A DNA stretch of 64,000 bases from Telopea speciosissima (taxonomy: Eukaryota; Streptophyta; Magnoliopsida; Proteales; Proteaceae): assembly GCF_018873765.1 (NCBI RefSeq), contig NC_057920.1, positions 15,451,307-15,515,306 on the forward strand, in the 5' to 3' direction. The translations under genes were made by a program, and so were the position numbers. The notes beneath the pieces are model-generated. The model was not told the DNA's origin. It saw only the letters and a program-made list of their open reading frames with translations, and did no database searches. Below are positions 34,930 to 48,068 of this stretch, piece by piece. Numbering within the stretch: position 1 is the stretch's first letter; each line of letters starts with the position of its first letter.

Positions 34930-36480
34930 TATGTATTCCTCAGAACTGGCAGGAAGCTCTATCAGATGGAAAGTGGAAGGTAGCAATGATGGAAGAAATG
35001 AAAGCCTTAACGAAAAATGACACATGGGAGCTTGTGGTTCTTCCACCAGGGAAAAGACCAGTTGGATGTAAATGAGGGTTTGTGGTTAAACAGAAGGTGG
35101 ATGGCACTGTGGATAGATATAAGGCACGACTCGTGGTAAAAGGGTTCACTCAGACATATGGGATTGGTTATTAGGAGACCTTTGCACCTGTTGCAAAGCT
35201 GAACACTGTCCGAGTTTTGTTATATTGTGCAGTCAATCTTAGATGGGATTTACAACAGTTGGATGTGAAGAATGCTTTTCTCAATGGAGAACTTGATGAG
35301 GAGGTATATATGGATATTCCAACGTTCTCTTGTGACAAAACCCAAGGCAAAGTGTGTAGATTGAAGCGTGCACTTTATGGGCTGAAGCAGTCACCTCGAG
35401 CATGGTTTGGCAGGTTTCATAAGGCTATAATTTTTGTAGGCTATAAACAGAGTAATGCTGATCACACTCTTTTTATAAAAAGAGTTGGTGAAAAAATCAT
35501 TGTTCTTATAGCCTACGTTGATGATATTGTGGTAATCGAAAATGATGGTAATGAGATCAGTTGTCTGAAGAATTTTCTTGGACAGGAGTTTGAGATTAAG
35601 GATCTGGGATAATTAAGGTACTTCCTTGGACTTGAAGTTGCTAGGTCTTCTAAGTCTTCCTTGGACTTGAAGTTGCTAGGTCTTCTAAGGGCATCTTTCT
35701 CTCCCAAAGGAAGTATATCCTAGATTTGTTGACAGAAACTCGTTTGTTAGGATGTCACCCTTCAGATACTCATATGGATGCTAATATCCATCTTAATGAA
35801 AAGGAGGGTGAACCTATTGATAAAGGTCAATACCAAAGGTTGGTAGGGAAGTTGATTTATCTCTCACACACACGTCTAGACATTGCTATAGCAGTGAGCA
35901 CTGTGAGTCAGTTCATGCATGATCCCTACTCTTCCCATATGGAGGTTATTCTTCGTATTCTTCACTACTTGAATTCAGCTCCAAGGAACGGCATTCTCAT
36001 GTCTCCTTATGATCATCTACGGATAGAGGCCTATACTGATGCTGATTGGGTTGGTTCTCCTGACCGCAAGTCTATCTCTAGGTATTGTACTTTTGTAGGT
36101 GGCAATCTTGTCACTTGGTGTAGCAAGAAGCAGAATGTGGTAGCTCGTTCTAGTGTTGAAGCAGAGTTTCGTGCTATGGCACAACGTATTTGTAAGTTAC
36201 TATGGCTAAAGGGTTTATTACAAGATCTTGGTCTTCCTGTTCGTCTCCCTATGATGTTGTATTGACAACAAGGCTGCAATCAGCATTGCACATAATCCAA
36301 TACAGCATGATCGTACCAAGCATGTTGAGGTGGATATGCATTTTATCAAGGAAAAGTTAGAAGAAGAACTGATTTGTATTCCCTTAGTGAAGTCTGCTGA
36401 TCAGCTAGCTGATATTTTCACCAAGGGATTGGCTGGAAAGTTGTTTCATCCTGCTTTAGTCAAGTTAGGCATGTTTGACA
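34930..36480 (+). pseudogene. Copia reverse transcriptase and RNase H, broken
   Basis: RT text starts near 34943 (NWQEALSDGKWKVAMMEEM, ...DTWELVVLPPGKRPVGCK) and includes QQLDVKNAFLNGELDEEVYM, CRLKRALYGLKQSPRAW and the catalytic AYVDDIVV. RNase H text includes YTDADWVGSPDRKSISRYC and ARSSVEAEFRAM, ending ...DIFTKGLAGKLFHPALVKLG near 36470. Stops occur inside RT, a 35-bp duplication at 35621-35690 shifts the frame, and another shift lies near 36264. Order RT then RNase H after integrase defines Copia. Confidence 0.85.
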
Positions 36481-36756
36481 TTTATGCTCCAACTTGAGGG
36501 GGAGTGTGGAATAATGTACACCAGAATACCGTGGCGGTATCCTGGTCTTCTTGGGCCTTATTTTTATGTACCGTCGACTCTCTTGGTAGAGTCGGCTAGA
36601 GTAGGGACAATTTTGTCCTATATTTGTAATCTATTTTCTTAGAAATAAAAGGGCTTGCTTAATCGAATTGATCATTCAAGCATTCCATTCATTGCGTTCT
36701 GTTTACAGGAGTTCTTAGGTCAATGAACAAGGCACAACATGGAACAATCCACGGTA

Positions 36757-37595
36757 CAAGATCTCGGCGAGATCTCACTATTATCTCGGTTTCGGTGGAC
36801 CTCAAGACGAGATCACAGGCGATACCTAAATACTACAATATCTCGGTCGAGATCTCCGTATCTCGTCGATATCTCGCCACATATCTCGGTCTCGACCAAC
36901 TTAAGTCTTATAAAATCCCCCCTCTCGACGAGATTTTGACCCCAAAGTCGAAATCTCGCCTCTGTCTCGCCTGTCTGGCCTCTATTGGCTTGCTGTGAAG
37001 GAAAAACTCATACAAAGTGGAAATTTTGTGATTGTTTTGAGCAAATCTCACCTCCAACTGAAGATTGAAGCTTCAACAACAACGTGGTCATTATGATGAT
37101 CCAGCCCGACACTCGTTTCAGTACTAGCTTGTATTTGTTTAATCTATGTTTCTTTCCAAGATCCAAAACAATTAGTCAATTGTTAGTAAACCGTCGATTG
37201 GAGCACCATGTATGATTATGAAACATGAATATGATGACTAATGCTTAAATGGTTTATGGTTTGATGTTTTTTAATTCCTCATGTTAAATTAAGCTGTTTT
37301 ACACCTCTACTTTAATTATATGAGTTCTAAATATTGTGTGGCTTAGCCTAGGGTAGACCTCACATACGCCGTAGACTATCAACATAGGGTCCGAAGTCAA
37401 AGTACCATTTTGGGTTTGAATTTGTAAAAAACTAATGATTCCACTGTGTTTAGAAGGCCTAAAATAGGGTGAATGTCAAGTTTCAAGACCTCCGAAACCA
37501 ACCATCAAGTTGAGCCCAAAAAAAATGCAAGATCTCGCCGAGATCTCGGTATATCTCGGTTTCGTGGCCTGGCGAAACCAAGACCTAAAACCTTG
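36757..37595. repeat. GATCTCGG-rich dispersed repeat
   Basis: The left end AAGATCTCGGCGAGATCTCA and the right end GCAAGATCTCGCCGAGATCTC are palindromic modules. The first 220 bases repeat ATCTCGTCGATATCTCG-type words. Flanking text is similar on both sides (TGGAACAATCCACGGTAC left, TGGAACATTCCAGGTAC right), so the ends are uncertain. Non-coding and MITE-like. Confidence 0.45.
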
Positions 37596-37599
37596 GAAC

Positions 37600-40178
37600 A
37601 TTCCAGGTACGAGCTTTGTTCTGATCTGTGAGCACATTTACACTGGTTTGGATCCTCATATCAGATCTAATAAAGTACTTTGAATTTATTTTGGGTTAGA
37701 CATGTTGGATTTAGAAGGGTTTGGATCTGTAATGGATACTGGAATAACAGAATAAATCTCTTATGGGAGAGGGTTCCCTACACTGCCCGAGTGCAGTTTC
37801 AGGCAAATGAGAGAACACCCTTTGGAATCTAACAATAGGAGAGGGGCATTTATGACATATCACCCCCTCATATGAACAGTGATATGTGAAGGGGTGTGCA
37901 ATTTCATTTTGAGCTGGCGTTGTGCACAACTTTTACCCATCTCGTATATAGAAGTAAACAAAGGTTGAGGCTATTATCTGCTTACCCAAATCTGATCAGT
38001 AAACAGACCTAGGATCTTTTAGGGTTTTTTGATGAGAGATAGGTCTAGCATCTTGGAACATGGATATGGTTCATATCCAGACCCTCCAGCAATGAACCAG
38101 ATTGATGCACTACAAAAGATAAATGGAAGTGGGTCGATCTTATCTCCCTCCCATCTGCCCCCCTTCACTCTCGGCATCCAACCCCAATGAATTGATGCAA
38201 TCTAGGGTTCCAAAACCCTGATTTAGGTTGCTTTGGGCCCACCAAAGTGATAAAATTTCAAATATAAAAGATCAGTGGCAATTCTGTAATATTTGAAGTC
38301 CATGCCCCTTGAAATAAAGGTACATAGAATCCAGGACAGAATGGTAAATAAACTTAAGGAGACGGGACCAATCTGATATTTCAAAAATGGTATGGGATAA
38401 AGTAGACACCACTTAAAGAAATAAGGGCCCTTTAATAATTATGATAAAAGTCTGGCATTAGTTGCAATTTAAAGAAAGCAGTTTGTCTTCAAACTCCCGA
38501 CTACAGTAACCCAACAGTGAGGATGCCTGGTTACAGGCAAGAGAACTCACCAACAAAAGATCCAAACAACCTGAAACTACAGAGTATGAATGACAACTTA
38601 GTACCCTCTAGAACCCAACCACTAAATTCAAGATTCAACAAGACAAAACTTAATAAAATTTTCCTAAAATCTGGTAAAGGCGGAACTGTACAACACTATG
38701 CAGACCTGGTTGCAGAGTAACAGATCAGAACAGCAGATGAATTAGAAAGCGAGACAATATGATTCGAGTCACCTATGAAAGGACAATCTGTAAATAGCTG
38801 GGCAAACCGGTCACTCACAAAGGAGATCGATTGACTCCACTGCAGTTTGGTAGAAAGACAGCAGCAGTAAAAAAGGAATAAACCAGATAATAATAGGCAA
38901 GAAAGAAAATGAAGATGAAAGAATAACAGGGTGTTTAATGAAAAGAAATAGAGCTGGAAAGTAGATGAATCAGAAGAAAAAATCCAAACCAGGAACGGAG
39001 GAGAGAAACACCATTTGAAGTTTTGAACTAGCTTCAAGCTTTTGCTTTAATTCATTTGAATCTCTAAATATTTTGATGAGCTCAATTACATATATAACAG
39101 AAAAAGAGAATTTCCTAACCAAATTCTAAAAGGACGGTAGAGGTTGAAACAAACTCCAATTTATACCTATCTACTAAGAGGAATAAAATAATAACTGCCA
39201 ATTGACAAAAATAACGCTTAATTAATCCTAGTGGATCAAGCAACTGTGATGCAGATTCAAGGTCCAAACAACAGTATGTATGCAGGGGAAAACTCAGTCC
39301 AAGAACCAGATCTGAAGTCCTATGAGTTCAGCACCCTTTGGACCAGTTTTGATCTTAAACTGAACCAATGGTTCAGTCTTCAGTCCAGGTTTATTAGTCT
39401 ATGTGTGGGAGCTTATTTCCAGAATTCCAGTTGTATCCCTTTTAGTTTTTAGTATTTCTAGAAGGCTGAACAGGTGTCATTAATCCCAGCCTCTATTAGT
39501 TACTATTCTCATTAGTTGTTTCTTCTTGTTAAGTTCTAGAACATTAAGTTTCCAATTTGGAGAGGTTTCTATATTTTAAGAATCTTAGGTTGTAAGGATT
39601 CCTCTTTTCAACACATGGGAGGTTTCCATTTTGGTTGTATTCTATTATGATAAATAAAGCGAAGGGCATAGCCCCAGCCACGATTTTGAAGATGATTAAA
39701 ATTCTGATTTTGTGCCAACTGCCAACTATTCTGTGAGAAGCAGAGCTGCAGTCAGATGCTGTGATCTTCCTGGTGGAGTGGTAGGAGGCTAGTGAGATGC
39801 TAACCTAGGTTTGGGTGAGAGGCTTCAAATCATATATATTCTTCTACTTTCTTTTGTTATTTAATTATCTGCAATATTTCTTCTATTTTAATCCTTTGAC
39901 TATTAAATTATCCATATAACTGTGCTCTTCTCAGTCCAGTTTCAGATCCTACTGAAGTACAGAATAATTCTCTGCTTCACCCCATCGCACCTCCTTTCCT
40001 GTGAAAGATATTTGCCTTCTTGTGAGCTTGCAGATGGAGTCCTGTACCTAATCTTATTTCTTGATTAGTCTCCTTTGTTGTACAGGTCAAGGTCCATCTC
40101 TAGGCAGCATATACCCAGCAACGGTTGCTTGTTCTTGTTGAGTCATGGATTATATCAATAATGTTTTTGGTGAAAACT
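37600..40178. other. Intergenic, no gene recognised
   Basis: No coding exon that I can support. The text at 39440-39700 (a GATAAATAAAG word followed by CGAAGGGCATAGCCCCAGCC) looks like part of an old LTR. An open frame at 38696-39037 (minus) has no recognisable motif. Confidence 0.35.
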
Positions 40179-40183
40179 AACAG

Positions 40184-41678
40184 TGTTCCTTGAAGGGAAA
40201 AAGCCTAATTGGACTTGTATATCTCTAATCACTCTTGTAAGTGGGCAGGTTGTTTGAGGCAATGGTCTCTGGGTTGGTCAAGTCTCTATGAGAGCTTGAC
40301 CTTCCTATGTGTGGCAGCAAGTGGCAATAAATTTGAGTACTATAAGCCATTGTGTAAGCCCACCCTTATGGCTTGAAGTGTTTATACACTTCCCAATCTG
40401 TGACTTGTCAGTGTCATTATAATAGGGCTGCATCAAGAACACCTCTTTCAAGTCATTGTAGATTTCAATACCAAATTGGATCAAGTCCAATCATAACATT
40501 GGGTCAAGAGAGAGTCAAGTGCAATCAATGGAATCAATCTTCCAAGGACTTCATCAAGTATAGATGATTTCTCTAGAAATTTGTATTGTCAATTGTGTAT
40601 TTGCAATTCCTTGCACACATGTAAGGTGATTCTCAACTCAGGACATTTTTAAACACCTTCGACCAAAAAGTCCAAAATATAATCAATTGGCAAACCAACA
40701 CTTAAGACTTTTTGGTAGACTGGCCTTGGGAAGCCATATGACCAAATGGGGGTAATTTTTTACTTAGAACATATTTGAAATGTATTTGAAAAAATGTTGT
40801 CAAAAACCAAGTCTTAAAAAATGGCCTTATCAGCTTGCTGGTTGGCAACTGGATGATCTCTTCTCGAGAGCTCTGAGGTCCATCCGGCTGATGGAATCGG
40901 CTCAACAGTACCAACCAGCCGATGGGACCCAAGAGGTCATTTGACCAACCAGCCAATGCAACCGGCTGTTCTCCAGCCGATGTACTGGCTTGCCAGTGAG
41001 CAGCCCAGTTATTGTTCAATGACTATAAAATGGCTAGAATAGTAAATGGTCACTGACAACCGGTTTGCTGGCTGGTAAAAAATATGGCCGTTGGAGCTTG
41101 CCTTAAACCTGGTTATTGGGCCATAATTGAGCATTATAAATAGACCAAGTTAATGCTACTTCAACAACAACTGTGCCTACAATTGAATACCATTTATTGT
41201 GTCTAAGTGACCCCTTAGTTGGGAATCATCAAGTGCTTTCATCTTTCATATTTCCTTCTTGGAGGTATTTTCATTTGTGCTTCATTTTGTATAGTTTGGC
41301 TATTTAAGCCTTATTCTTTTTCTCAACTCATTGAGAAGTTGTAATGGGTTGTTAGTGGTGAGCCTAAGGAAACCACTAGGTTTGAGTGTGAACCTAAACA
41401 CTTGGGTTATTGTTGAACCCATAAAAGCAATTGTGGTAATTGATCTTTGTTTGTCACAACCAGTGGAAAGTCCATAAGAGTGCCTCTTGGTAGTGGATGT
41501 AGGCAGTTGCAAACAACTCTAAATTGCTTGTGTCATTCATTGTCTCTTCCCCCTTCCCAATTCTGTTTGATCACTCTCTTTTGGGTAATCAAGTTTTTGG
41601 GTAGAGTGAATTTTTTTTAATTGTCCATATTTAGTCCAATACCCAATTCCCCCCCCCTCTCTTAGGTTTCCTTGATCC
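40184..41678 (+). mobile_element. Probable solo LTR
   Basis: Starts TGTTCCTTG and ends in a pyrimidine-rich stretch then CCTTGATCCA, flanked by AACAG (40179-40183 and 41679-41683). The base at the right junction is ambiguous. A TATAAATAGACC word near 41136 and a downstream GTGGATGTAGGCAGTTGC block resemble the promoter and R-U5 part of plant LTRs. No coding sequence, and no primer site or polypurine tract adjoins it. Inside is a local repeat of CCGGCTG/CAGCCG words (40875-41000). Confidence 0.5.
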
Positions 41679-41683
41679 AACAG

Positions 41684-43327
41684 TTATGTGGTTTGGAAAT
41701 TGCTGCAATCGACCTGTCAATTAATTATATTTTGGGGTTTCTATATAGTTATTTGCTGTTTGTGGTGGAGGGCTGGTTAGGGAAGAGGGGGAAACTCTGA
41801 GGAAAAAGTCAGAGTTGCAGAGGAGAAGAGGAAACACACACTGACACCTCACTCATGTTGAGCAAACCTAATCAACTTTCTATTCAATTATGTCTTACCA
41901 ATGTTGGGTACATACAATTACATAAAGTAAGACAAACGAGACTTCTAACTAAACTCTAAGACTCAAACTAACATGCAATCCAACTCTATCTCCTATTCCT
42001 ATGTATCCAAGTCAAAACATGAATAACAGACATAAAGACTAACTAAAATACTTCCAACCCTTATAGGACCAAAAACTCAGATTTGGCCGGTTCTGTCTGG
42101 GTTTGGGTTTCTAAACCCAGTCATGGTGGTCCACCAGTCAAGTGCTACTGCATCAGTTTGTCTTTTTCTTCTTTTTTTTTGGATGGATAACATCAGTTTG
42201 TCTTTAATAACTACTATATGCTTAGTTTCTAAAACCAAACAGTGGCAACAGTATGTGACTTTCTAAATCTGGGTTTAGTGGCTACATAGGAGTTTCTAAT
42301 CTTTTCCTTCTTTCTATTTCCGAACTGGCTTTGTTTTCTGCTAGATAATAGTCGCCTTGTGAATCCCTACCATCTAAGTGTCCTTCAACCAGGAGTATAT
42401 ACACCCATCAGAATTTTAGTTTGTGAGCTATTTCAGATCTTTAATTCTGGTACAGTTATGCCATGCGATTCTGGTTTAGCTGGAATTCCTATTTCACCCT
42501 TGTGTGACCAAGGATTCAACATTACACTGCATCATGAATCCTCTATTAGGAGAAGGGGTTAACAATTTAATACTGACTGTAATATGCGCTCAATATGGAG
42601 GGTCTGGGGTGCAAGAGTTCCCCCTCCCTTTTTTACCTACTCTGGCATTGACTCCATTAGGATAAGGGTAGTGATTAAGTAATGATGCTAGGATGCAGTA
42701 CCACCTATAGATATATAGGGGTCCGGGTGTGTGAGAGAAAGGTAGTAGTGCTACCCTTCTGAAAGATGTTTCAAGGAGGAATCATATGAGATTTCACCAT
42801 CTCAGGCATAGTTGTAAAGGTGTCGCCTAGGCGTCCAAGCGCTTCAGTCGACTTGGGCACCTAGGCAGGCACCTTGTTGTGGTCGCCTTGATTTTGGACC
42901 CTCTCCAATGCCTCGGGTCACCTAGACGCCGTGACAACTATGACCTCAGGTGGCCATGACATGTCCCTTAATGCACCGAGTCCTAGAGGCAGTTATGTAA
43001 ACAGAAACGGATCTAATTGTTAGGGTTGATAGAACTATAGTCATTTCCAGGAATCATTTGCCTCTGAAAGAATTCCAAGCATCTATTAAACAGACTTCTC
43101 ATGATTTACCATTTTTCACAGAGCTCAAACATGATGCAATCATAAATCAAAACAATGACACAAATAAGAAACAAAGTCTCTTCCTGCATACATATTAATA
43201 GATGGTAAAAAGATATTCTTACACCACTACTACATGGATGATAGAACATTTGGAGCATTCATCAGAAAAACTTTGGACAGATAATCTAAAATTAGAAAAA
43301 ATATTTAAGAAAGCTGGGCACAATTCA
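41684..43327. other. Region downstream of the zinc-finger gene
   Basis: No gene recognised apart from the MITE at 42807-42942. The last part (about 43100-43327) is likely 3'UTR of the minus-strand zinc-finger gene. A frame at 42359-42562 has no recognisable motif. Confidence 0.35.
42807..42942. mobile_element. Short hAT-like MITE with CATAGTTGT ends
   Basis: 136 bp with ends CATAGTTGTAAAGG and CCGTGACAACTATG and a GTCGCCTAGGCGTCC interior. The flanks ATCTCAGG and ACCTCAGG differ at one of eight positions, fitting an 8-bp TSD. Same family as 23327-24783 and 63285-63442. Confidence 0.65.
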
Positions 43328-46300
43328 TTACCCTTTCCCTAGAAGGGTAGGAATTGTTGACAACTGTGGTAGCTGCATTTGAACTTGTACAGTTGTGGCA
43401 GTTGATGAACTTCCAGTAGGGTAAGGGGCATACGTTCCAGGTGCTTGGTCATTACTGGATCCTGGCATCTGCAAAAATCCCTGATATGACTGCTGCTGCT
43501 GTCCATTTGTCTTGTATTTTCCACCCCATAAAAAAATGTACGAAGGAAAAATGTCAAACTCCAGAGAGTTAGAATGGCACTAATGGATTTCTTAAACAGT
43601 TATACCAGAAAGTTATTGTTTATAGCTCCAGCATTTAGCCTCTTGTTATCCCATTCATTAACAAATTCCTCTGACGCCAACCGTTTTGTCCCATGAGCTT
43701 CATCCAAAGAAAAAGAAAACCATTAATTTCATGACAAATTTCTAGACATAACAACATTAACAAGGAAAACACTGCCCATGTACACACCAGTTTATTTTAC
43801 ATCAATAGCACTAAAATACAAAGTTCCATTATCATCATAAGTTATCCTAGGGCCATACATAATGGCAATGAAACCAAAATAATGTTACACCAAGTACAGT
43901 ATGTAAATGGCTTTGCCAACCTTGATGACATAATGAAACTAGACAATTCTTGCTAACGTACCTGTATTGGCCCAGCTGCTGTATTAGAAACCCAAGAAAA
44001 AAAATTGAAAAATTAAAACCACAGAATGGCAAAGTACATCCATGGTGAGACTAATTCAACACCACAAGGATTCATAGTAAACTGGCTATCGTACATCCAA
44101 AATGAATTTCACTCATTACATTGAGTTGGAAGAATTAATGCAAGCTCTAAACATCGGAAACATCACAAAGGCAGAAGAAACAAATGCAACAGACATCACC
44201 ACTGGACCCACTTGACCAAGTAAAGAAGGGTTTTTTTTTCTTTTTTACAACAACTAGAAGAAAAAAATTCATTTTTTTTTTCTTTTTTAGTAAAGGAAAA
44301 TGGATTCTGGATGAAACTTTATCTGCTTCATTTCCTGGGCAGGTCCATTTCCCCAAGTTCCTCTAATAGAGGGGGCGGAAATGACCACCCTATCCCTGCC
44401 TGAACACACTGCCCAGGTGGGGTCCACCCCCCTCTATTAGAGGAACTTAGGGAAATGGAGCAGATGGAGCAGATAAAAATACGATTCTGGATACAATAGA
44501 AAATGATGTAAAGAATATCCCCAAGAAAAAAAGACAGCAAAAAATGGAATTACAGCAAGAATATCCACGAATACCCAGCAACCACTGATTAAAACTCACC
44601 TAAAGGCACCAAACAGAAGATGTACACAATTTTGAATTTTAAAAAAGAAGGCATTTCTACCTCAAACTAGAGTTTTTTTTTTAGGCGAAGGGAATGGGTA
44701 ACACAATACAGCGACAAAACTTGACACAGGAGAACTATTCATGTCCATAGAGAAGGATCTGGAATACAAACAAAATCCCCAATGAGAATATTTCTTATCT
44801 CATGACAACATCCTTCGACCCTTCCCCACTTTTACCCCCCCCCCCACCCTGCTAGAAAAGAAAATGTAGCCACAAGGTCTACTTACTTGGGAACAAATCG
44901 GTAACTTCTGTTTTCACCACAGAAGAGGGTGCGCTAGATAGTGTAGTAGGAGCATTGCATTTTTTACACTGCACCACAGGAAACTTGGGTCAAATATATA
45001 CAGTCCAGAAAGAAAAATCTTTGAGAAATTCACAAAATACGGAGCTATAAGCTGCATATAGAATATCTAATTCAAGATTACCTGTGCACGAGAAGAATAG
45101 TTGTGAAAGCCACAGTTGCATATCCAATCACCAATGCGCCATCCTTTGGGAACCACAAATAGCGGATTTGTATTGTTCGTATATAGAAATCCAGCACCAC
45201 TGTTTCCACCTAAAGGCCAACCAGAAGCTGACTGAGCATTATACTTGTCAGCCACTCCAAGTGACCAATTAGGGTTCAATGGAAGAGATTGTTGGAGAGC
45301 AGAATTGCCTGTTATCCCCACATTCAGATTCAGTCCCAGTCCTCCTTGTGCCCTGGCAAAATAATTTGCATAAGTTGGGAGAGAAGCTCCAGGCATTGCA
45401 ATTGCTGGCATTGCTGCTACCTCCTTTGGTTGCCCGCACTTTTTGCACTTTTCTCTTGACGCATAATTGTTGTTACTGCAACCTAGAGATCCATTGCCAC
45501 ACAAACCCAACCAACGGTGCATCCAGCGAGAGGACAAGGAAGCCAAGTATACGCACACCAACCAGGCCACATACCAAACCAAAAGCCACAGACACAAAAA
45601 AACACACACACCACTCAACCCAATTGATTGCAAGTTCCTAATCTCAGAAAAATTATAAGACTAGATATTGCCATGCTTGTTTCAGTAACAAACCAAAGAT
45701 ATAAAAAAAAATTAGCCATTCTTAAAATGAAGTAGGTAAATAGCCTCTAGTTTTCCACTTAATTCTCATGTTTGTCATATATAGTAAATCCAATTCATGA
45801 GTTTTATACAAAAGCAATTACCTTCAACTACTTAGTGTTAAGTGGCAAACCACCAAGCATGCTGAGACATCTCCATAACTGGTTTTAATTGGTGACAGAT
45901 GTTAGGTACAACATTGATGCATACCTAAGTTTTTACTAAGCAGTCTTCAGTAAATCAGATGTTAAATCTAGATAAAACCCAAGTACTATCACATAGTTAT
46001 AAAAAATAAAAAATAAAAAATTCTTTTGTAAATAAAAGAGGAAGAACAATAAGAACATTTCTGGAGTTGATAATGACATGTCTATCATTTACAACAATAG
46101 ACAGTAAAGTTCCACGAATTTTAAGACACAAGGGGAATAAAAGAGGAATATCCACAATTATTAGAAATACTCTAGATAAATAAAAATTATTTAAATCAGT
46201 AATGATCCATCAATATATAATTACATTATGCAGGACTTTGGGTTTTGCAGAAGGCAATGGTTTTTCCATGTCTAACATAAACTGAACAAGATGATCAGTG

Positions 46301-47732
46301 AAACCGGACTCAAATTAAATGCAGTGTTTTGTAATACATCCATAACTAAAAAAGTGTTCGTCTACTTCCTTGATGTGCGAAGCGTTTCCCCTGTACTCAT
46401 TTCTAGAGATCTTTATGAGACATCAAACATTGCTCCATAATTCAATCATGCTGTTAGGGGGTGGAATATCATTTTTTTCATATCATCGATGATAGATAAA
46501 ACAGTGTCATTGGTAAGGATCAGTCTTGCCATAATCATGAATTAAATATTAAAGAAGCATGAGTTGCATCGTGAAAAACAATGAGTTGGGTTGTGAAAAA
46601 CAATCTAGATGATCTCTCCTAAATATCCGATTTTTTTATACATACTAAGAATTTATATCCTCAGCATGTAGATAAACTCATAACATTTTCAGAGTTCCCA
46701 ATATTTTTCAGTATGTCCCTTCTACCAAGTAACAAGTACAAACAAAGACTGCTACCAGCCACTCTATAAGTCTCCACCATTTCATCATGACGAACCCCAA
46801 CAATCCATCTCACATTCATTGAATCTCCCTCTATGTCTCTTTAAAAGGAAACATAGAATGCACTACACGACTTTTAGCAGCACTAGAGATCAATTTTCCA
46901 CATACTTCCCTGATACTTTCTCTCTAATGCAAGCTAATGAATGAACAAATCAAAAACAGACCTCTTGTGTACGTAGCCTAGCATGAACCTGCACATTCTT
47001 CAAGTGCTTCTTCTTCTTCTTGTGAAAAACAGAGAAACAATAGGCAGGGACCCTTATTTGATGCAAGACTGTTAAATCTCCATATGTAGCACCAAAAACA
47101 GGCATTCAAAGCTTGATGCCCTCAATTTCAGAATCCATCCCCAGAGGTGACAGAGCTCCACGATTTCTGGTGTCTGCTAAAATCTGGTGAAGCTCTCGTA
47201 TTAGAGATTTTAATATTTGAAGAACTAAAAAACCCTACGGGTAAAAACACAACCCATATCAACAATGTTACAGCCCGCAATTGCAAAGAGACTAGTCTAA
47301 CAACCTTTCGACAGCTCTAGAGCTAGGTAAATTGATAACCCAAAAAAAAAATTCCTTAGTTGGAAGTTGGAACACCTCCAAGATATCTTCCAAGAACTGG
47401 AAACAAATATTAGGAAAAACGAAGTTCTAAATTTTTGTTCCATTCGCAGTGTGAAGATTAATACTAACACAATCAAAAACTTTATAGATCCCTCATTTAA
47501 AAACAACAATCATGTTAAAGAAAAAAAAAATTACGAAAAAAAGGAGGAAGGGGAGGAAGATCTCACCAGTGCAGATCCAATCTCCGATACGAGGGAGCCA
47601 TTTGGAATCGGCGGGGGTTTGAGTGTCCACTAGAAGCCGAGGTTGCTTACATCTATTGCAGAACGATCTGAATGCGTAGTTTCTATTCCGGCAGCCGTTG
47701 CACTCCCAGTCACCTTCTCTCCCTTCCTCCAT
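43328..47732 (-). CDS. RanBP2-type zinc-finger protein, three fingers
   Basis: Five minus-strand exons in transcript order: 47732-47567, 45482-45082, 44968-44887, 43697-43606, 43510-43328 (924 nt, 307 aa). Finger 1: residues 8-31, C11, C14, C25, C28. Finger 2: 51-74, C54, C57, C68, C71, split by intron 1. Finger 3: 174-193 with CxC spacing, C177, C179, C190, C193, split by intron 2. Plant proteins with three such fingers bind RNA or ubiquitin-like partners in nucleus and cytosol; which applies here I cannot tell. A Gly/Asn/Leu-rich linker joins fingers 2 and 3. A conserved KRLASEEFVNEWDNKRLN block follows, then a Gln/Pro/Thr-rich tail ending TLLGKG. The first three junctions are firm; the exon 4 donor is the least certain. 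Intron 1 is 2084 nt. Confidence 0.88.
44329..44478. mobile_element. Foldback MITE (core family copy 4), in an intron
   Basis: Left arm TTTATCTGCTTCATTTCC...CCATTTCCCC, right arm GGGAAATGGAGCAGATGGAGCAGATAAA. Core as in copy 2: CCTCTAATAGAGG, GGAAATGACCACCC, CACTGCCCAGGTGGGGTCC, CTATTAGAGGAACTT. It lies in intron 3 of the zinc-finger gene. The arms differ from copy 2 while the core is nearly the same. Confidence 0.7.
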
Positions 47733-48012
47733 ACTTTTTAATCCTTTTGCTCTTCTCTTTCAACCTCTACCGAACCCGATTGATTTACGAGAAGAACTAA
47801 AATAGTAGCAACAGAGAAACTGAGTTGCTGCTGTTGATGGTCTAGCCGAGAGCTTCTCAGCCCATTGATTGGCCAGGAGGTGGTATGCACTCCTCCGAGA
47901 ATTGGCCCTTCTTCGATCCTCCCCAAACCAGTGTATCTTCAGTTGGGAAAAGGCTTAAGACAATGTTGAGGATTGCCTGCCTGTCAGAAGGGTGAAAGAA
48001 ACTGTCAAGAGC
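47733..48012 (-). promoter_or_regulatory. 5'UTR and promoter region of the zinc-finger gene
   Basis: The stretch above the minus-strand ATG at 47732 is where the leader and promoter should lie. It has no coding sequence of its own and borders the long-TIR element at 48013. No TATA box is clear enough to place. Confidence 0.3.
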
Positions 48013-48068
48013 GGATTTTTTTCCTCTAAGGTTCCCTCACCCATACGGTTGTGAGGTTCTTGTTAGGG

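Larger units (their letters stand above)
30896..36707 (+). mobile_element. Ty1/Copia retrotransposon, decayed, both LTRs present
   Basis: LTRs 30896-31098 and 36505-36707 are both 203 bp. GGAGT flanks the element (30891-30895, 36708-36712). Primer site TGGTATCAAAGC at 31099 and polypurine tract CTTGAGGGGGAG just before 36505. Between them are gag, protease/integrase remnants, reverse transcriptase and RNase H in Copia order, with many stops and frameshifts and a solo LTR in gag. The LTRs differ at roughly two dozen places by eye, mostly transitions, so this is an old, inactive copy. The 5' LTR starts TATTG where the 3' LTR has TGTGG. Confidence 0.88.

Noticed and set aside
45067..45633. A 188-codon single frame with an ATG at 45633
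   Set aside because: The true exon starts at 45482 by a CTCTAG acceptor that completes finger 2; the upstream part is intron read-through.
45279..45658. Plus-strand frames opposite the zinc-finger exon
   Set aside because: Antisense shadows; no motif.
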